From Sorangium sp051521495 (lineage in GTDB: Bacteria; Myxococcota_A; Polyangia; Polyangiales; Polyangiaceae), in NCBI RefSeq assembly GCF_051521495.1, contig NZ_CP150355.1, forward strand, positions 6,696,001-6,760,000: DNA of 64,000 nucleotides. Direction: 5' to 3'. This document shows positions 35,324 through 43,925 of the stretch, one piece after another (position 1 is the stretch's first letter; each line of letters starts with the position of its first letter). The notes under the pieces are model-generated. The model saw nothing but the letters and a program-made list of their open reading frames with translations, made no database searches and had not been told where the DNA came from. Position numbers and translations under genes: made by a program.

Positions 35324-37330
35324 ATGAATCATGGATTGAGGACCACAGCGACGCTGAGGGCCGCCGCGATGGATCCGGCCCGAACAGGGGGCGCGTCGGA
35401 GCCGCTCTCGCTCCGCCGGGTGGTGCTCTCGACGGGCGGAGTCGGGTACTTCGAGCACGAGGCGCGCGTGCACGGCGACGCCGAGCTCCGGCTCGAGGTG
35501 CGGCTCGATCAGGTCGATGACGTGCTGAAGAGCATCGTCGTCTACGATGATCGCGGCGTCACGGGGAATATCACGCTTCCTGGGAGGGAGCCGCTGCGCG
35601 ACCTGTTCCGAGAGCTCCCGTTCGAGGAGGGCGCGCTCGAGTCCGAGGCCGCCCTGCTGAACGCCCTGCGCGGCGCCGAGGTGCGGACGCGAGGGCGAGA
35701 GGGGGCCATCGCGGGGCGGATCGTCGCGGTGACCAAGGCGCAGACGGCGCTGCCGCACGGCGGCGCCGAGGAGCGGCACCGGCTCACGCTGATGTCGGAA
35801 GGAGCGCTGAAGCAGGTCGTCCTGGAGGAGCTCGAGGGCCTGGAGTTCGTCGAGGAGCGGCTGCGGCATCAGGTCGGCGCGGCGCTGCTCGGGCTCTCGA
35901 GCCGGCGGGAGCGCAACCGCCGCGAGCTCGTCGTGCGCACGGCCGGCGAGGGCGAGCGGGTGGTCCGGGTGGCCTACGTCATCGAGGTGCCGCTCTGGAA
36001 GACCACGTATCGGCTCACCGTGCCCGAGGACGCGCAGGCGAAGACCGGGGCGCTCGCCGGGTGGGCCGTCGTCGAGAACCAGAGCGGCGGAGACTGGCAG
36101 AACGTGGATTTCACCCTGGTGTCGGGAAACCCGGTGACGTTCCGCCAGGCGCTCTACGAGATCTATTATGTGGCTCGCCCGGAGGTGCCGGTCGACGTCG
36201 CCGAGCGCGTGCTGCCGCGGCTCGACGAGGGCGCCGCGGGGCTCGCGGCCAGGGCGGCGCGGCGCATGGGCCACCGCGCCGGCGGCGCCGAGGAGGCCCG
36301 CGCGCCCGCCGTGTCGATCGCCGTGCCCGCCGAGAAGGTCGCGCCAGAGCCCGAGGAGGCGGCGACGCAGGTCGTGTTCCACTTCCCGGCGCCGCTCACG
36401 ATCGCGAGCGGGCAGACGGCGCTCCTCCCGATCATCCAGCGCGAGATCCCGGCGGAGCGGCTGTGGCTCTATCAGCCGGAGGCGAGCGCGCGCAGCCCGC
36501 TCGCCTCGGTCCGCCTGAGGAACGACGGCGACGCGACCCTCCCGGCCGGAGCGATGACGGTCTTCGAGCGCTCGGACAGGGGGGTCGTCACCTACGTCGG
36601 CGACGCGCGCCTCGCGCCGCTGCCGCCGGGAGAGTCGCGGATCGTGAGCTTCGCCGTGGACCGGAAGGTGCGAATCGACCGCGAGGAGCGGAGCGAGGAG
36701 GTGTTCTCGCGCGCCAAGGTCCAGGGCGGCATGCTCGAGATCGTCAGGACCGCCCGCAGGGTGACGGTCTACACGATCGTGGGCGCGGCGCGCGAGCCGC
36801 GCGTCGTGCTCATCGAGCACCCGCGCATCGCCGGCTGGGAGCTCGCCGAGCCCAGGGAAGGCGTCGAGGTGACCAGCGACAGGTACCGCATCCGGCGCGA
36901 GGTCGCCGCGGGCGAGACGGCGCGCGTGACGGTGGCGCTCGAGCAGCCCATCTCGCAGGCGGTCGCGCTCACGAGCCTCTCCAGCGAGCAGATCGAGGTG
37001 TACCTGTCGTCGCGCGAGATCCCCGAGGCGCTGCGCGCGGCGCTCGCGCGGCTCGCGGAGCTCAGGGCCGCGATCGCCGAGACGCGGCGAGCGCTCTCGG
37101 CCCTCGAGTCCGAGCTCACGGCGCTGCGGGCCGAGCAGGAGCGTGTGCGCGACAACCTCAAGGTCGTGCCCGCGGCGAGCGCGCTGCACGAGCGCTACCT
37201 CAGGACGCTGGCCGAGCAGGAAGACCGGATCGCGGCGGTGTCGGCGAAGCTCCCGGGCGCGCGGGAGGCGGTGGCCAGCGCGGAGCGCGCGCTCGCCGAG
37301 TACGTGCGCGGCCTGTCGCTCACACCGTAG
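35324..37330 (+). CDS. DUF4139 domain protein
   Basis: A 668-residue protein without a signal peptide. The central and C-terminal part (about 210-570) has the DUF4139 features: YVIEVPLWKTTYRL, GWAVVENQSGGDW, SVRLRNDGDATLPAGAMTVFE and the VALEQPISQ strand. Residues about 575-650 are heptad-like and predicted coiled coil (LAELRAAIAETRRALSALE). A polar Arg/Ala-rich insert (about 295-345) interrupts the domain. The family is of unknown function; related eukaryotic and bacterial proteins are often described as mucoidy-inhibitor-A-like. GGGGAGG 6 bp upstream supports the ATG at 35324. Confidence 0.85.
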   Translation: MNHGLRTTATLRAAAMDPARTGGASEPLSLRRVVLSTGGVGYFEHEARVHGDAELRLEVRLDQVDDVLKSIVVYDDRGVTGNITLPGREPLRDLFRELPFEEGALESEAALLNALRGAEVRTRGREGAIAGRIVAVTKAQTALPHGGAEERHRLTLMSEGALKQVVLEELEGLEFVEERLRHQVGAALLGLSSRRERNRRELVVRTAGEGERVVRVAYVIEVPLWKTTYRLTVPEDAQAKTGALAGWAVVENQSGGDWQNVDFTLVSGNPVTFRQALYEIYYVARPEVPVDVAERVLPRLDEGAAGLAARAARRMGHRAGGAEEARAPAVSIAVPAEKVAPEPEEAATQVVFHFPAPLTIASGQTALLPIIQREIPAERLWLYQPEASARSPLASVRLRNDGDATLPAGAMTVFERSDRGVVTYVGDARLAPLPPGESRIVSFAVDRKVRIDREERSEEVFSRAKVQGGMLEIVRTARRVTVYTIVGAAREPRVVLIEHPRIAGWELAEPREGVEVTSDRYRIRREVAAGETARVTVALEQPISQAVALTSLSSEQIEVYLSSREIPEALRAALARLAELRAAIAETRRALSALESELTALRAEQERVRDNLKVVPAASALHERYLRTLAEQEDRIAAVSAKLPGAREAVASAERALAEYVRGLSLTP

Positions 37331-37806
37331 CGCCGCGGGCCGCGCGGGCCCGGCGCTCTCCTGCGCGGCCTCCGCTCCCCTCCTGCGCGGCGTCAGCACC
37401 CCTGCTGCGCGGGCCCGGCGCTCTCCTGCGCGGCCTCCGCTCCCCTCCTGCGCACCCCCTTGGGTGTCCTGTGTCACGATCTCGCGGCTCCTGCGCCGCC
37501 CCAGCGACCTCCTGCGCACCCAATTGTGTGTCCTGCATCACACTTACGCGGCTCCTGCGCCGCCCCAGCGACCTCCTGCGCGCCCCTGTGGGCGTCCTGC
37601 GCAACAAGGGTTCGACGCCAGAGCGCCGCCGCCGTGTGCGCAACGGGCGCGCGGCGTGGACCTCGCAATACCTGGTTTCATTGGGTCGCCCCTAGAGTTC
37701 ACCCGTCCGTTATAGCAGTGTGCGCAACGGACGCATGGCGCGCGGCGTGGGTCTCGCAATGTGTGGTTTGAGCGCGTGGGATCACGGAGCTTCGGGGGGA
37801 GGCCGT
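37331..37806. other. Repeat-rich intergenic region
   Basis: 476 bp with almost nothing but repeats: the minisatellite at 37342-37612, then a ~50-bp direct repeat beginning GTGTGCGCAACGG at about 37634 and again at about 37719. The last 130 bp have visibly lower GC than the flanks. Confidence 0.7.
37342..37612. repeat. Minisatellite with CTCCTGCGC core; 65-bp and 64-bp periods
   Basis: A 65-bp unit starts at 37342 and again at 37407. It passes into a 64-bp unit whose CTCCTGCGC core starts at exactly 37445, 37509 and 37573. The invariant part CGCGGCTCCTGCGCCGCCCC alternates with a variable spacer of the form CACCC..TGNGTGTCCTGC. No gene is encoded. Confidence 0.85.
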
Positions 37807-38046
37807 ATGAACAGAAACATCGCTACGCTGGTCGCCGACGAGATCGACGGGCCGATCGGGGAGGCTCAGCAGAGAATCGCTCCCATCAGCACGTTGGCAT
37901 GTGGCATCGCCGGCATTGGAACCACACTCTTCACGCGTTACGCTCTGTGTCCCGGAGGGAGAACAGAACGAGCCCGGAGGAATCGCGAGGATGTGGGCAT
38001 TGGGGGTACCATCGCCATTGGCGTCCTTTGCATGGTGCCGCTTTGA
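37807..38046 (+). CDS. Small hypothetical protein
   Basis: A 79-residue frame with a good GGGGGGAGG site 4-5 bp before the ATG. It has a weakly hydrophobic centre (ISTLACGIAGIGTTLFTRYAL) and a hydrophobic end (GGTIAIGVLCMVPL). Two Cys-containing segments flank a basic Arg-rich stretch. No family is recognised. Codon use is less GC-biased at third positions than in the neighbours. It might be a small membrane protein in a recently acquired low-GC patch, or an unused frame. Confidence 0.4.
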   Translation: MNRNIATLVADEIDGPIGEAQQRIAPISTLACGIAGIGTTLFTRYALCPGGRTERARRNREDVGIGGTIAIGVLCMVPL

Positions 38047-38058
38047 CGGGTACACTCG

Positions 38059-38301
38059 ATGGATGCCTACAGGCCACTGCGAGTGTTCGGCATCATCGTT
38101 TGCATGGTGCTAATCGTCCTTCGCTCTTGGATTTGTTTCCGTGGTCCGCATCCTCAGATAAGCAAGTCGATGGATGTCATGTTCGCCCTCCTCCCGGTCG
38201 TAGTTTTCGTATTCGGCCAACTCTGCATCGCCGAGGGCCGCGCCCGCGAGCGAGCCGTTCGCGAGCGGCGCGCACGGCCACGCACACGGCCAGAAGAGTA
38301 G
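38059..38301 (+). CDS. Small membrane protein, two predicted helices
   Basis: An 80-residue frame with two clear hydrophobic segments, VFGIIVCMVLIVLRSWI (~9-25) and VMFALLPVVVFVFGQLCI (~40-57), and a strongly basic tail. It starts 12 bp after the small gene at 37807, so the two may be translated together. The ribosome-binding site is weak. Third-position GC is lower than elsewhere. No family recognised. Confidence 0.45.
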   Translation: MDAYRPLRVFGIIVCMVLIVLRSWICFRGPHPQISKSMDVMFALLPVVVFVFGQLCIAEGRARERAVRERRARPRTRPEE

Positions 38302-38413
38302 CGACACCACTGGACGGCGTCATGACGCGAGCAAGCTCGGCGACATCGCCGTGGCCGACACGCGCGCTTCGCTCGCTGCGACAGCGGACGTCGCCCGCCG
38401 GCTGCGAGCGAGA

Positions 38414-38887
38414 TCAGAAGGTGCCGTACGCCGAGAGCCCGGCGCGCCCCAGCCCCACTTGCGGGGCGAGGTGGACGCGGCCCACCCTCGTCACGGTGCG
38501 CTTCGCCGGGAACAGGAATCCGCCCACGATCTGAAGGGCACCGACCGCCTGCCCGACACCGGAGGCCACGAGCAGCACCTTGTTCGTCGCCTCGCCGGTG
38601 CAGCCGCGGCACTCCCTGCGATCGGCGAGGTCCATCCACGGCCCCGCGATCGGCACAAAGAGCGAGCTATCCTCCGTCCGATCGCTCCTGGTCGCGACGA
38701 AGGCCGACGCTCCGTAGGTCGCGCCGAGCAGGATGGTGCCGCTCACGATGAGCCCGCTATTCGGGACGTTCTCCTGGTACGTCACGGTGTCCTGCGCGCT
38801 GGTCTGCTGCGCCTGCGCGGTAGGATTGGCGACGACCGTCGCGAGCGCCGCGGCGGCAGCCGTCGTGAAGAGAGCGAGTCGTTGCAT
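38414..38887 (-). CDS. Exported hypothetical protein with two hydrophobic segments
   Basis: A 157-residue protein with a signal peptide (cut near AQAQQ) and two later hydrophobic stretches: NSGLIVSGTILLGATYGASAFVA in short form (~45-65) and VLLVASGVGQAVGALQIVGGFL-like sequence (~115-135). Between them is VPIAGPWMDLADRRECRGC, with a Cys pair. This layout is common among uncharacterised myxobacterial envelope proteins. GGAGGGA precedes the ATG at 38887; the longer frame up to 39418 has no coding character. Function unknown. Confidence 0.75.
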   Translation of the reverse strand: MQRLALFTTAAAAALATVVANPTAQAQQTSAQDTVTYQENVPNSGLIVSGTILLGATYGASAFVATRSDRTEDSSLFVPIAGPWMDLADRRECRGCTGEATNKVLLVASGVGQAVGALQIVGGFLFPAKRTVTRVGRVHLAPQVGLGRAGLSAYGTF

Positions 38888-39579
38888 GGGTTCCCTCCTG
38901 CGGAGGGTTGCGGGAGCAAGCCAGGTGCCGTGGTCGGGATCGACAGCCTTATCGAGCGCGAAGCCGAAAAAGGCGCGATATTCGAGAGGATCATCCCGAG
39001 AAACAGGCGCGCACCGCGGTTCCATCGGACTCAGGTGTGGCCGAGCGCCTCGTCGCTCGCCGAAGGGAGGAGCCGCGCCCTGTTCGCACGGAGCTCGAGC
39101 CGAAGCGCGATGTCTGCCAGCAAAGCGGACGAGCGCGCGTCCCGCCTCCACGAGCCCGAGCGTCTGGGGTGGGCAAGGTCGAAGCGAGCGGGCAGGGCCT
39201 CGCCGAGGGGCCCGGAGCGCGTCCCGGGCGAAAGCGGCGATCCTGACGGAGAGCGTGAGCGGTCCTCGGCGAAGCCCCGGGCGGTCGAGCGGGCCGCGCT
39301 CGGGGTAACCGCTCGGAGAGGCGTCGATCCAGAGGTCGTGGACGCCGCGAGCCGCCCCGCCGGCCATTGCTCCCTCGTTACGACGAGGTTTCCGCGCCGT
39401 GGCCACCTGAGGTGCCAAGGCCGCAGGGTTGATGTTTGAAGATATCTGTCACGCCTCTCGCGGATCGGCACTCCGGTGTGATAGAGCTGGCCGCCGGGGG
39501 GCCATCCAGCAAGGCGAGACGCGCACGCGCCTTGCACAGGGGCCCCGCGAGCGACGCGCACGTCGCCAGGAGGCTTGAG
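38888..39579. other. Divergent intergenic, no supported gene
   Basis: 692 bp between the exported protein and the MscS channel. Frames are open in several directions because of high GC, but none has a start context or family resemblance. No operator or promoter pattern was recognised. Confidence 0.5.
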
Positions 39580-40443
39580 ATGGACGAGAGAGTTCAGCGG
39601 TACGTGGACATGGGGGCAGCGCTCGGCGTGAGCGTCGGCGGGAAGATCGTGGGCGCGATCCTGGTCTGGGTCATCGGCCGCATGATCGTCCGGGGGATCC
39701 TGTCGATGCTGCAGCGCAGCTCCGCGCTGAAGAAGCTCGACACGACGCTGGCTCACTACCTGGAGTCGGCAGCCTCCGTGCTGCTGAACATCCTGCTCGT
39801 CATCGCCGTGCTCAGCGTCTTCGGCGTCGAGACGACCACGTTCGCCAGCCTGCTCGCCGCGGTCGGCATCGCCATCGGCATGGCGTGGTCCGGCCTCCTG
39901 GCGAACCTCGCGGCGGGCGTCTTCATGATCCTCCTGCGCCCCTTCAAGACCGGGGATTACGTGACCGCCGGTGGCGTGACGGGCACCGTCCACTCGATCG
40001 GCCTGTTCGCGACCACCCTCGACACGCCCGACAACGTTCGCACCATCATCGGCAACAACAAGATCTTCAGCGACACGATCCAGAACTTCAGCACGAACGC
40101 GTTCCGCCGCGTCGACTGCACCGCGCAGCTCGCGCACGGCGCGGATCACGAGGCGGCGATCACGCGGCTCAAGGCGAGCCTCGCGCTCATTCCCAACGTG
40201 GCGAAGGAGCCCGCGCCCAGCGTCCAGATCCTGGACTTCACCCTCGCCGGGCCCGTGCTGGCCGTCCGGCCCTTCTGCCATACCGATCATTACTGGGATG
40301 TCTACTTCGCCACGACGAAGATCATCCGAGAGGAGCTCGGCAAGATGGGGCTCCCCGTCCCGAGCCAGCACGTGCACATCAACGCGCTCGCGCCGACGCC
40401 TCCCCACCGCGCTGCGGGCTCGGAAGCGCACCCGACGGCCTGA
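39580..40443 (+). CDS. mscS: Small-conductance mechanosensitive channel, MscS family
   Basis: A 287-residue inner-membrane channel that opens under membrane tension during osmotic downshock. Three hydrophobic segments are seen: KIVGAILVWVIGRMIV (~18-33), SVLLNILLVIAVLSVFGV (~62-80) and the pore helix with FASLLAAVGIAIGMAWSGLLANLAAG (~84-109, in part). RPFKTGDYV then begins the beta domain, as in E. coli MscS, and the alpha/beta vestibule domain follows. AGGAGG 7 bp before the ATG supports the start. Length equals that of E. coli MscS (286). It stands alone. Confidence 0.95.
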   Translation: MDERVQRYVDMGAALGVSVGGKIVGAILVWVIGRMIVRGILSMLQRSSALKKLDTTLAHYLESAASVLLNILLVIAVLSVFGVETTTFASLLAAVGIAIGMAWSGLLANLAAGVFMILLRPFKTGDYVTAGGVTGTVHSIGLFATTLDTPDNVRTIIGNNKIFSDTIQNFSTNAFRRVDCTAQLAHGADHEAAITRLKASLALIPNVAKEPAPSVQILDFTLAGPVLAVRPFCHTDHYWDVYFATTKIIREELGKMGLPVPSQHVHINALAPTPPHRAAGSEAHPTA

Positions 40444-40880
40444 CGCTCCGCCGGCCGCCCCCGCGCACGCGCGGGTGGGCGGCCCGCCCACGCGCTCTGC
40501 TTCGCCAGCGGCGTTCTCATCCTGTTCTTCAAGCACTTCCAGCTCGGGGAACCGGACGCAGCTCGTCCATCATCAGCGGAGCAAGGTACCGTCGTAGACC
40601 ACCGATGACGCCGATCGAGCGCGCAATGAACCGCCGTCGCGCCAAGGACGCCAAGACGGGACGCGCGCACGAGCGGCGAACCGGGAGCGTGCGGCGGCTC
40701 CACGGCCACGTTGATAATTGAACGGACCGCGAAGCGCGTGACCCGACGCGCGCCACACTCCTGGGGCCGCGCGGCGACGCCATCACTGTTGCTACAATTG
40801 TTCAAGTCGCGCGCTGCTTTTTGCACACAGTGGCGCTGCGCACCGCCGTGCGCCCGTGTCCAGGTGGTATGTTCCCACCC
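40444..40880. other. Intergenic with one dispersed repeat arm
   Basis: 437 bp. At 40641-40657 GCCAAGGACGCCAAGAC resembles one arm of the inverted repeat at 8819-8881. The last 150 bp are slightly less GC-rich and should contain the promoter for the GH12-like gene. It lacks a P1-P6 type operator. Confidence 0.55.
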
Positions 40881-41951
40881 ATGCGAACACTTCCCTTGGC
40901 CGAATCTTTCGCACTGCTCCTGCTGACAGCAACCTTCGCCGCCGGTTGCTCTGAATCGTCTGACAACGGAGACGCCGACGGCGCGGCGGGATCCGGCGGG
41001 CTGCCGAGCGCGAGCGCCTCGACGGGCGGCGACGGGGGCAGCGCCAGCAGCTCGACCACGAACGGCACCGGTGAGACCAGCGGCAGCACCACCGCAGGAA
41101 CGGGCGGCAACGGCAGCACCACCGCAGGAACGGGCGGCGGCGCGGGAGGCACCGGAGGTGGTGGCGGCGGCGCGGTCGGCAGCAGCAGCAACGGCAACAG
41201 CAGCACGGGCGGCACCACGGACCCTGGCTCCGAGCTCGGCAACGGCACCATGGAGGGCTCCGGCAAATCGAGCGAGCGGTACGAAACGGGCCTCGTCTCG
41301 CGCGACGGCACGCCGTACGTGCTCATCACCAACGGCTGGGGCCCCGGCTTCGGCAGCCACACCGTCTCGTGGGAAGGCACGTCGTTCACGGTCGAGAGCA
41401 TGAGCGGCTCGGCCGGCTCGATGGGGCAGCCCGCTTCGTACCCGTCCGTGTTTTGCGGCCGCTACTCGGTGAAGGAGGTGCCGGACTGCGGCTTGCCGGC
41501 GCCGACCGCATCCATCAAGAGCCTGCGCACCGGCTGGCGCTGGAAAAAAAATAGCGACGAGGGCCAGTACAACGCCGCATACGACATCTGGATGGGCAAC
41601 GGTACGAACCTCCAAGGCTACCTCATGGTGTGGCTGCACGATCCGACGAAATATCAGCCCGCCGGGCAGCCAAACCGCGCGCACCAGGGCGTGACGGTCG
41701 CGAACGTCCCTGGCACGTGGAACATCTGGAACGGCATGGTGAACGGCCTGCCGATCGTGAACTGGGTGCGCGCCGAAGGGAACGACAGCTACGAGATCGA
41801 GTTCGACGTGATGGACTTCGTCCGCGACGCGGAGACGCGCGGCCTCAGCGTGCCCGGCAACACGGTGAACGCGGTCGCCGTCGGGTTCGAGATCTGGGAA
41901 GGCCCGATCACGAACCTGCAGAGCCTCGACTTCTACGTCGACGTGAACTGA
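40881..41951 (+). CDS. Secreted GH12-like jelly-roll protein, lipoprotein
   Basis: A 356-residue lipoprotein (signal ending FAAGC) with a Gly/Ser/Thr/Asn linker to about residue 125. The C-terminal ~225 residues resemble a GH12 beta-jelly-roll: SYPSVFCGRYS, IKSLRTGWRWKK, YNAAYDIWMG, GYLMVWLHDP, GTWNIWNG and AVGFEIWEG near the end. The last block could supply the acid/base Glu. In typical GH12 enzymes a Glu nucleophile stands in the ExMxWL strand; here that position is Tyr (GYLMVWL). It may be a divergent beta-glucanase/xyloglucanase, a non-catalytic binding protein, or a separate family. An ATG at 40869 is also possible. Confidence 0.6.
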   Translation: MRTLPLAESFALLLLTATFAAGCSESSDNGDADGAAGSGGLPSASASTGGDGGSASSSTTNGTGETSGSTTAGTGGNGSTTAGTGGGAGGTGGGGGGAVGSSSNGNSSTGGTTDPGSELGNGTMEGSGKSSERYETGLVSRDGTPYVLITNGWGPGFGSHTVSWEGTSFTVESMSGSAGSMGQPASYPSVFCGRYSVKEVPDCGLPAPTASIKSLRTGWRWKKNSDEGQYNAAYDIWMGNGTNLQGYLMVWLHDPTKYQPAGQPNRAHQGVTVANVPGTWNIWNGMVNGLPIVNWVRAEGNDSYEIEFDVMDFVRDAETRGLSVPGNTVNAVAVGFEIWEGPITNLQSLDFYVDVN

Positions 41952-42064
41952 GACGTGAACTGAGCGAGCGCTCACCTCCCTCGAGGCTCATCACCGCTGT
42001 CTCGCCCCCGACGTCGCGGCCCTGGCGAGGCGACAGCGCTCCTCCTGGTGGCTCGGGCAGCGCC

Positions 42065-43480
42065 TCAATGACGCCGTCGAGGGCGCGGCCGGAGGATCCT
42101 GTCGAAAACGGCGTCTCCGACGCTCTTGCCCTGACATATCCCCTCCTCCGCATCGAACCTCCAGTGGACGCCCAGGTAGATGCGGCTGCTCGCGTTCTCC
42201 CATGACGCCTCGCGGAAGCTGGAATAGCAGCGCTCGATCACGGGGCGGACATCGCCCCGCACATCCGTCGTTACCCCGTTGTACTCGTCGGAGATGAAGC
42301 AGAAGGGGACACGATCGGTGCCATAGTAACGGGTGAGCACCTGGAACATGGCAGCCCCGAAGCTCGCGTGCCCGGAGACGTACGCCGGAAACGGTGGGGT
42401 CATCCGCGGCGGGGCCCCGTTGCTGCCGGGAGATCCGAGGGGCGTCCACGTCCTGTCCGCGATCGTGAGCGCGTTGCCGTCCCTGTCGGCGCGGCGGATC
42501 GCGACGATCGGCCGCCAGAACTCGTAATGGTATTTCGTCTCCCACGTGGCGATGCCGGCGTCGGCCATCGCGATGTTGACCAGCGCGAAGTAACGGGCGT
42601 TCTCGATCTCCGAGTTGCACTCCTGGACCGCGAGGACCCGCGCGATCTGGTTGTAGAGCCGCGGCGGCTCCCCGAGGCCCGGGGCAGAGTCATACGACCA
42701 GAAGATCCCGGTGACGGTCTGCTCGGGCGTGCGCACGGTGGGGGTGATCGCGCCGTCGCCACCCAGCAGGAACACCTCGTAGAAGTTCAACGCATACTCC
42801 AGGCTCCACAGCGGCGGCGGCGGCGGAGACCGGAACTCGGCGCCGCTTCGGATGGCGAACGGCCGAACTCGCCCCCATTGGGGGGTCAAGTACCCCTGAT
42901 CGGGATAGAGCGGATCGACGCGATGCCGGCCCGGCGCGATGTCTGGAGTGTAATGCATCGGGGCATCTGACCCGTCGTCCTCCCGCTCGGCGAGGATCTC
43001 GTCGGCCACAGCGGTGCCCAGCGCGCGACCGTCCTCCTTCGCGTCGCTCTCGGGGATCTCCGCCAGGTACTCCTCGAGCCGTTCGTCAAACAGGGCCGCC
43101 TGCCGCGGGAACAACGCCGCCAGCGTGCGGTGGGCGGCCGTGGCCACGGCCGCATCGACGGAAGCATCCGGCGCGTCGAGGTGGACGGAGTACGGTTTGT
43201 ACATCGGGACAATCGAGTTCACGGCGTCGAAGATCGCCGCGTGAACGATGGCGAGAGCCCGTGAGACATACGTCACCCCGGGCTGATCCCGCGGCCCGAG
43301 CGCGCCGGTGGAGTCTTCTGCGACCGCGTCGAGAGCGACGGCGTTCCAGTCGAGGACCGCGTCCCTGTCCGGCGGATCTCCCGCGGCCTCCGGCACGTGC
43401 GCTGCCGCTCGACCTCCGAGCAGAGCGACGGCCAAGGCGGCGAAGGAGATGGACGCCCACCTCGCGGCTGAACATTTCAT
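42065..43480 (-). CDS. Vanadium-dependent haloperoxidase / PAP2-type phosphatase family, exported
   Basis: A 471-residue protein with a signal peptide (cut near AAAHV). It has the complete three-part oxyanion-binding signature: KYHYEFWRP (K316, R323), PAYVSGH (S369, G370, H371) and SRIYLGVH (R433, H439). In vanadium haloperoxidases these hold vanadate, with the last His as ligand, and oxidise halides with peroxide; in PAP2 phosphatases they act on phosphate. The long helical N-terminal part and overall length favour the haloperoxidase group. GGAG 6 bp upstream supports the ATG at 43480. It is a single-gene unit, convergent with the GH12-like gene. Confidence 0.85.
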   Translation of the reverse strand: MKCSAARWASISFAALAVALLGGRAAAHVPEAAGDPPDRDAVLDWNAVALDAVAEDSTGALGPRDQPGVTYVSRALAIVHAAIFDAVNSIVPMYKPYSVHLDAPDASVDAAVATAAHRTLAALFPRQAALFDERLEEYLAEIPESDAKEDGRALGTAVADEILAEREDDGSDAPMHYTPDIAPGRHRVDPLYPDQGYLTPQWGRVRPFAIRSGAEFRSPPPPPLWSLEYALNFYEVFLLGGDGAITPTVRTPEQTVTGIFWSYDSAPGLGEPPRLYNQIARVLAVQECNSEIENARYFALVNIAMADAGIATWETKYHYEFWRPIVAIRRADRDGNALTIADRTWTPLGSPGSNGAPPRMTPPFPAYVSGHASFGAAMFQVLTRYYGTDRVPFCFISDEYNGVTTDVRGDVRPVIERCYSSFREASWENASSRIYLGVHWRFDAEEGICQGKSVGDAVFDRILRPRPRRRH

Positions 43481-43925
43481 TCAAGGCTCCTTTGATCGAG
43501 TCCTCAAGAATGACCATCACAGACAACGGCCCCTTGCTCGTCAGCTGGACGGTTGGCTACCCGAGGAAGAGAGGCACGGGTCGACAACCTCGGCGAGTTC
43601 GAACCCCGGTTCTACCCGAGCAGCGCCGACCACCGCGCGCGGGCGAGCGCGGCTCCAGGGGGCGCGTGGGCCGTGCGCCATCGACCGGTGGTCACTCGTC
43701 AGCGGGGGACGCGCCTCTGCAGACGCATGGAACCGAGTGGAATCGCGTGGAATCGCGCACGAACCCCGTCTATCGGACGCCGCGCTTCGTTCTGGTCACT
43801 CGCCAAGATGTCGTGTGTTGTATCAAACCTAGGCTATCAGCCAGAGCCGCTGCACGCAACCATGCGACATGACGGGTCCCAGGCCCCCTCTGGATCGATA
43901 TGTGGTGGGCACAGCCAGCCGCTGT
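43481..43925. other. Intergenic, nothing recognised
   Basis: 445 bp upstream of the haloperoxidase-like gene and downstream of the WYL regulator. It contains a short direct repeat (GTGGAATCGCG twice near 43738-43760), no gene and no recognisable terminator. Confidence 0.45.
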
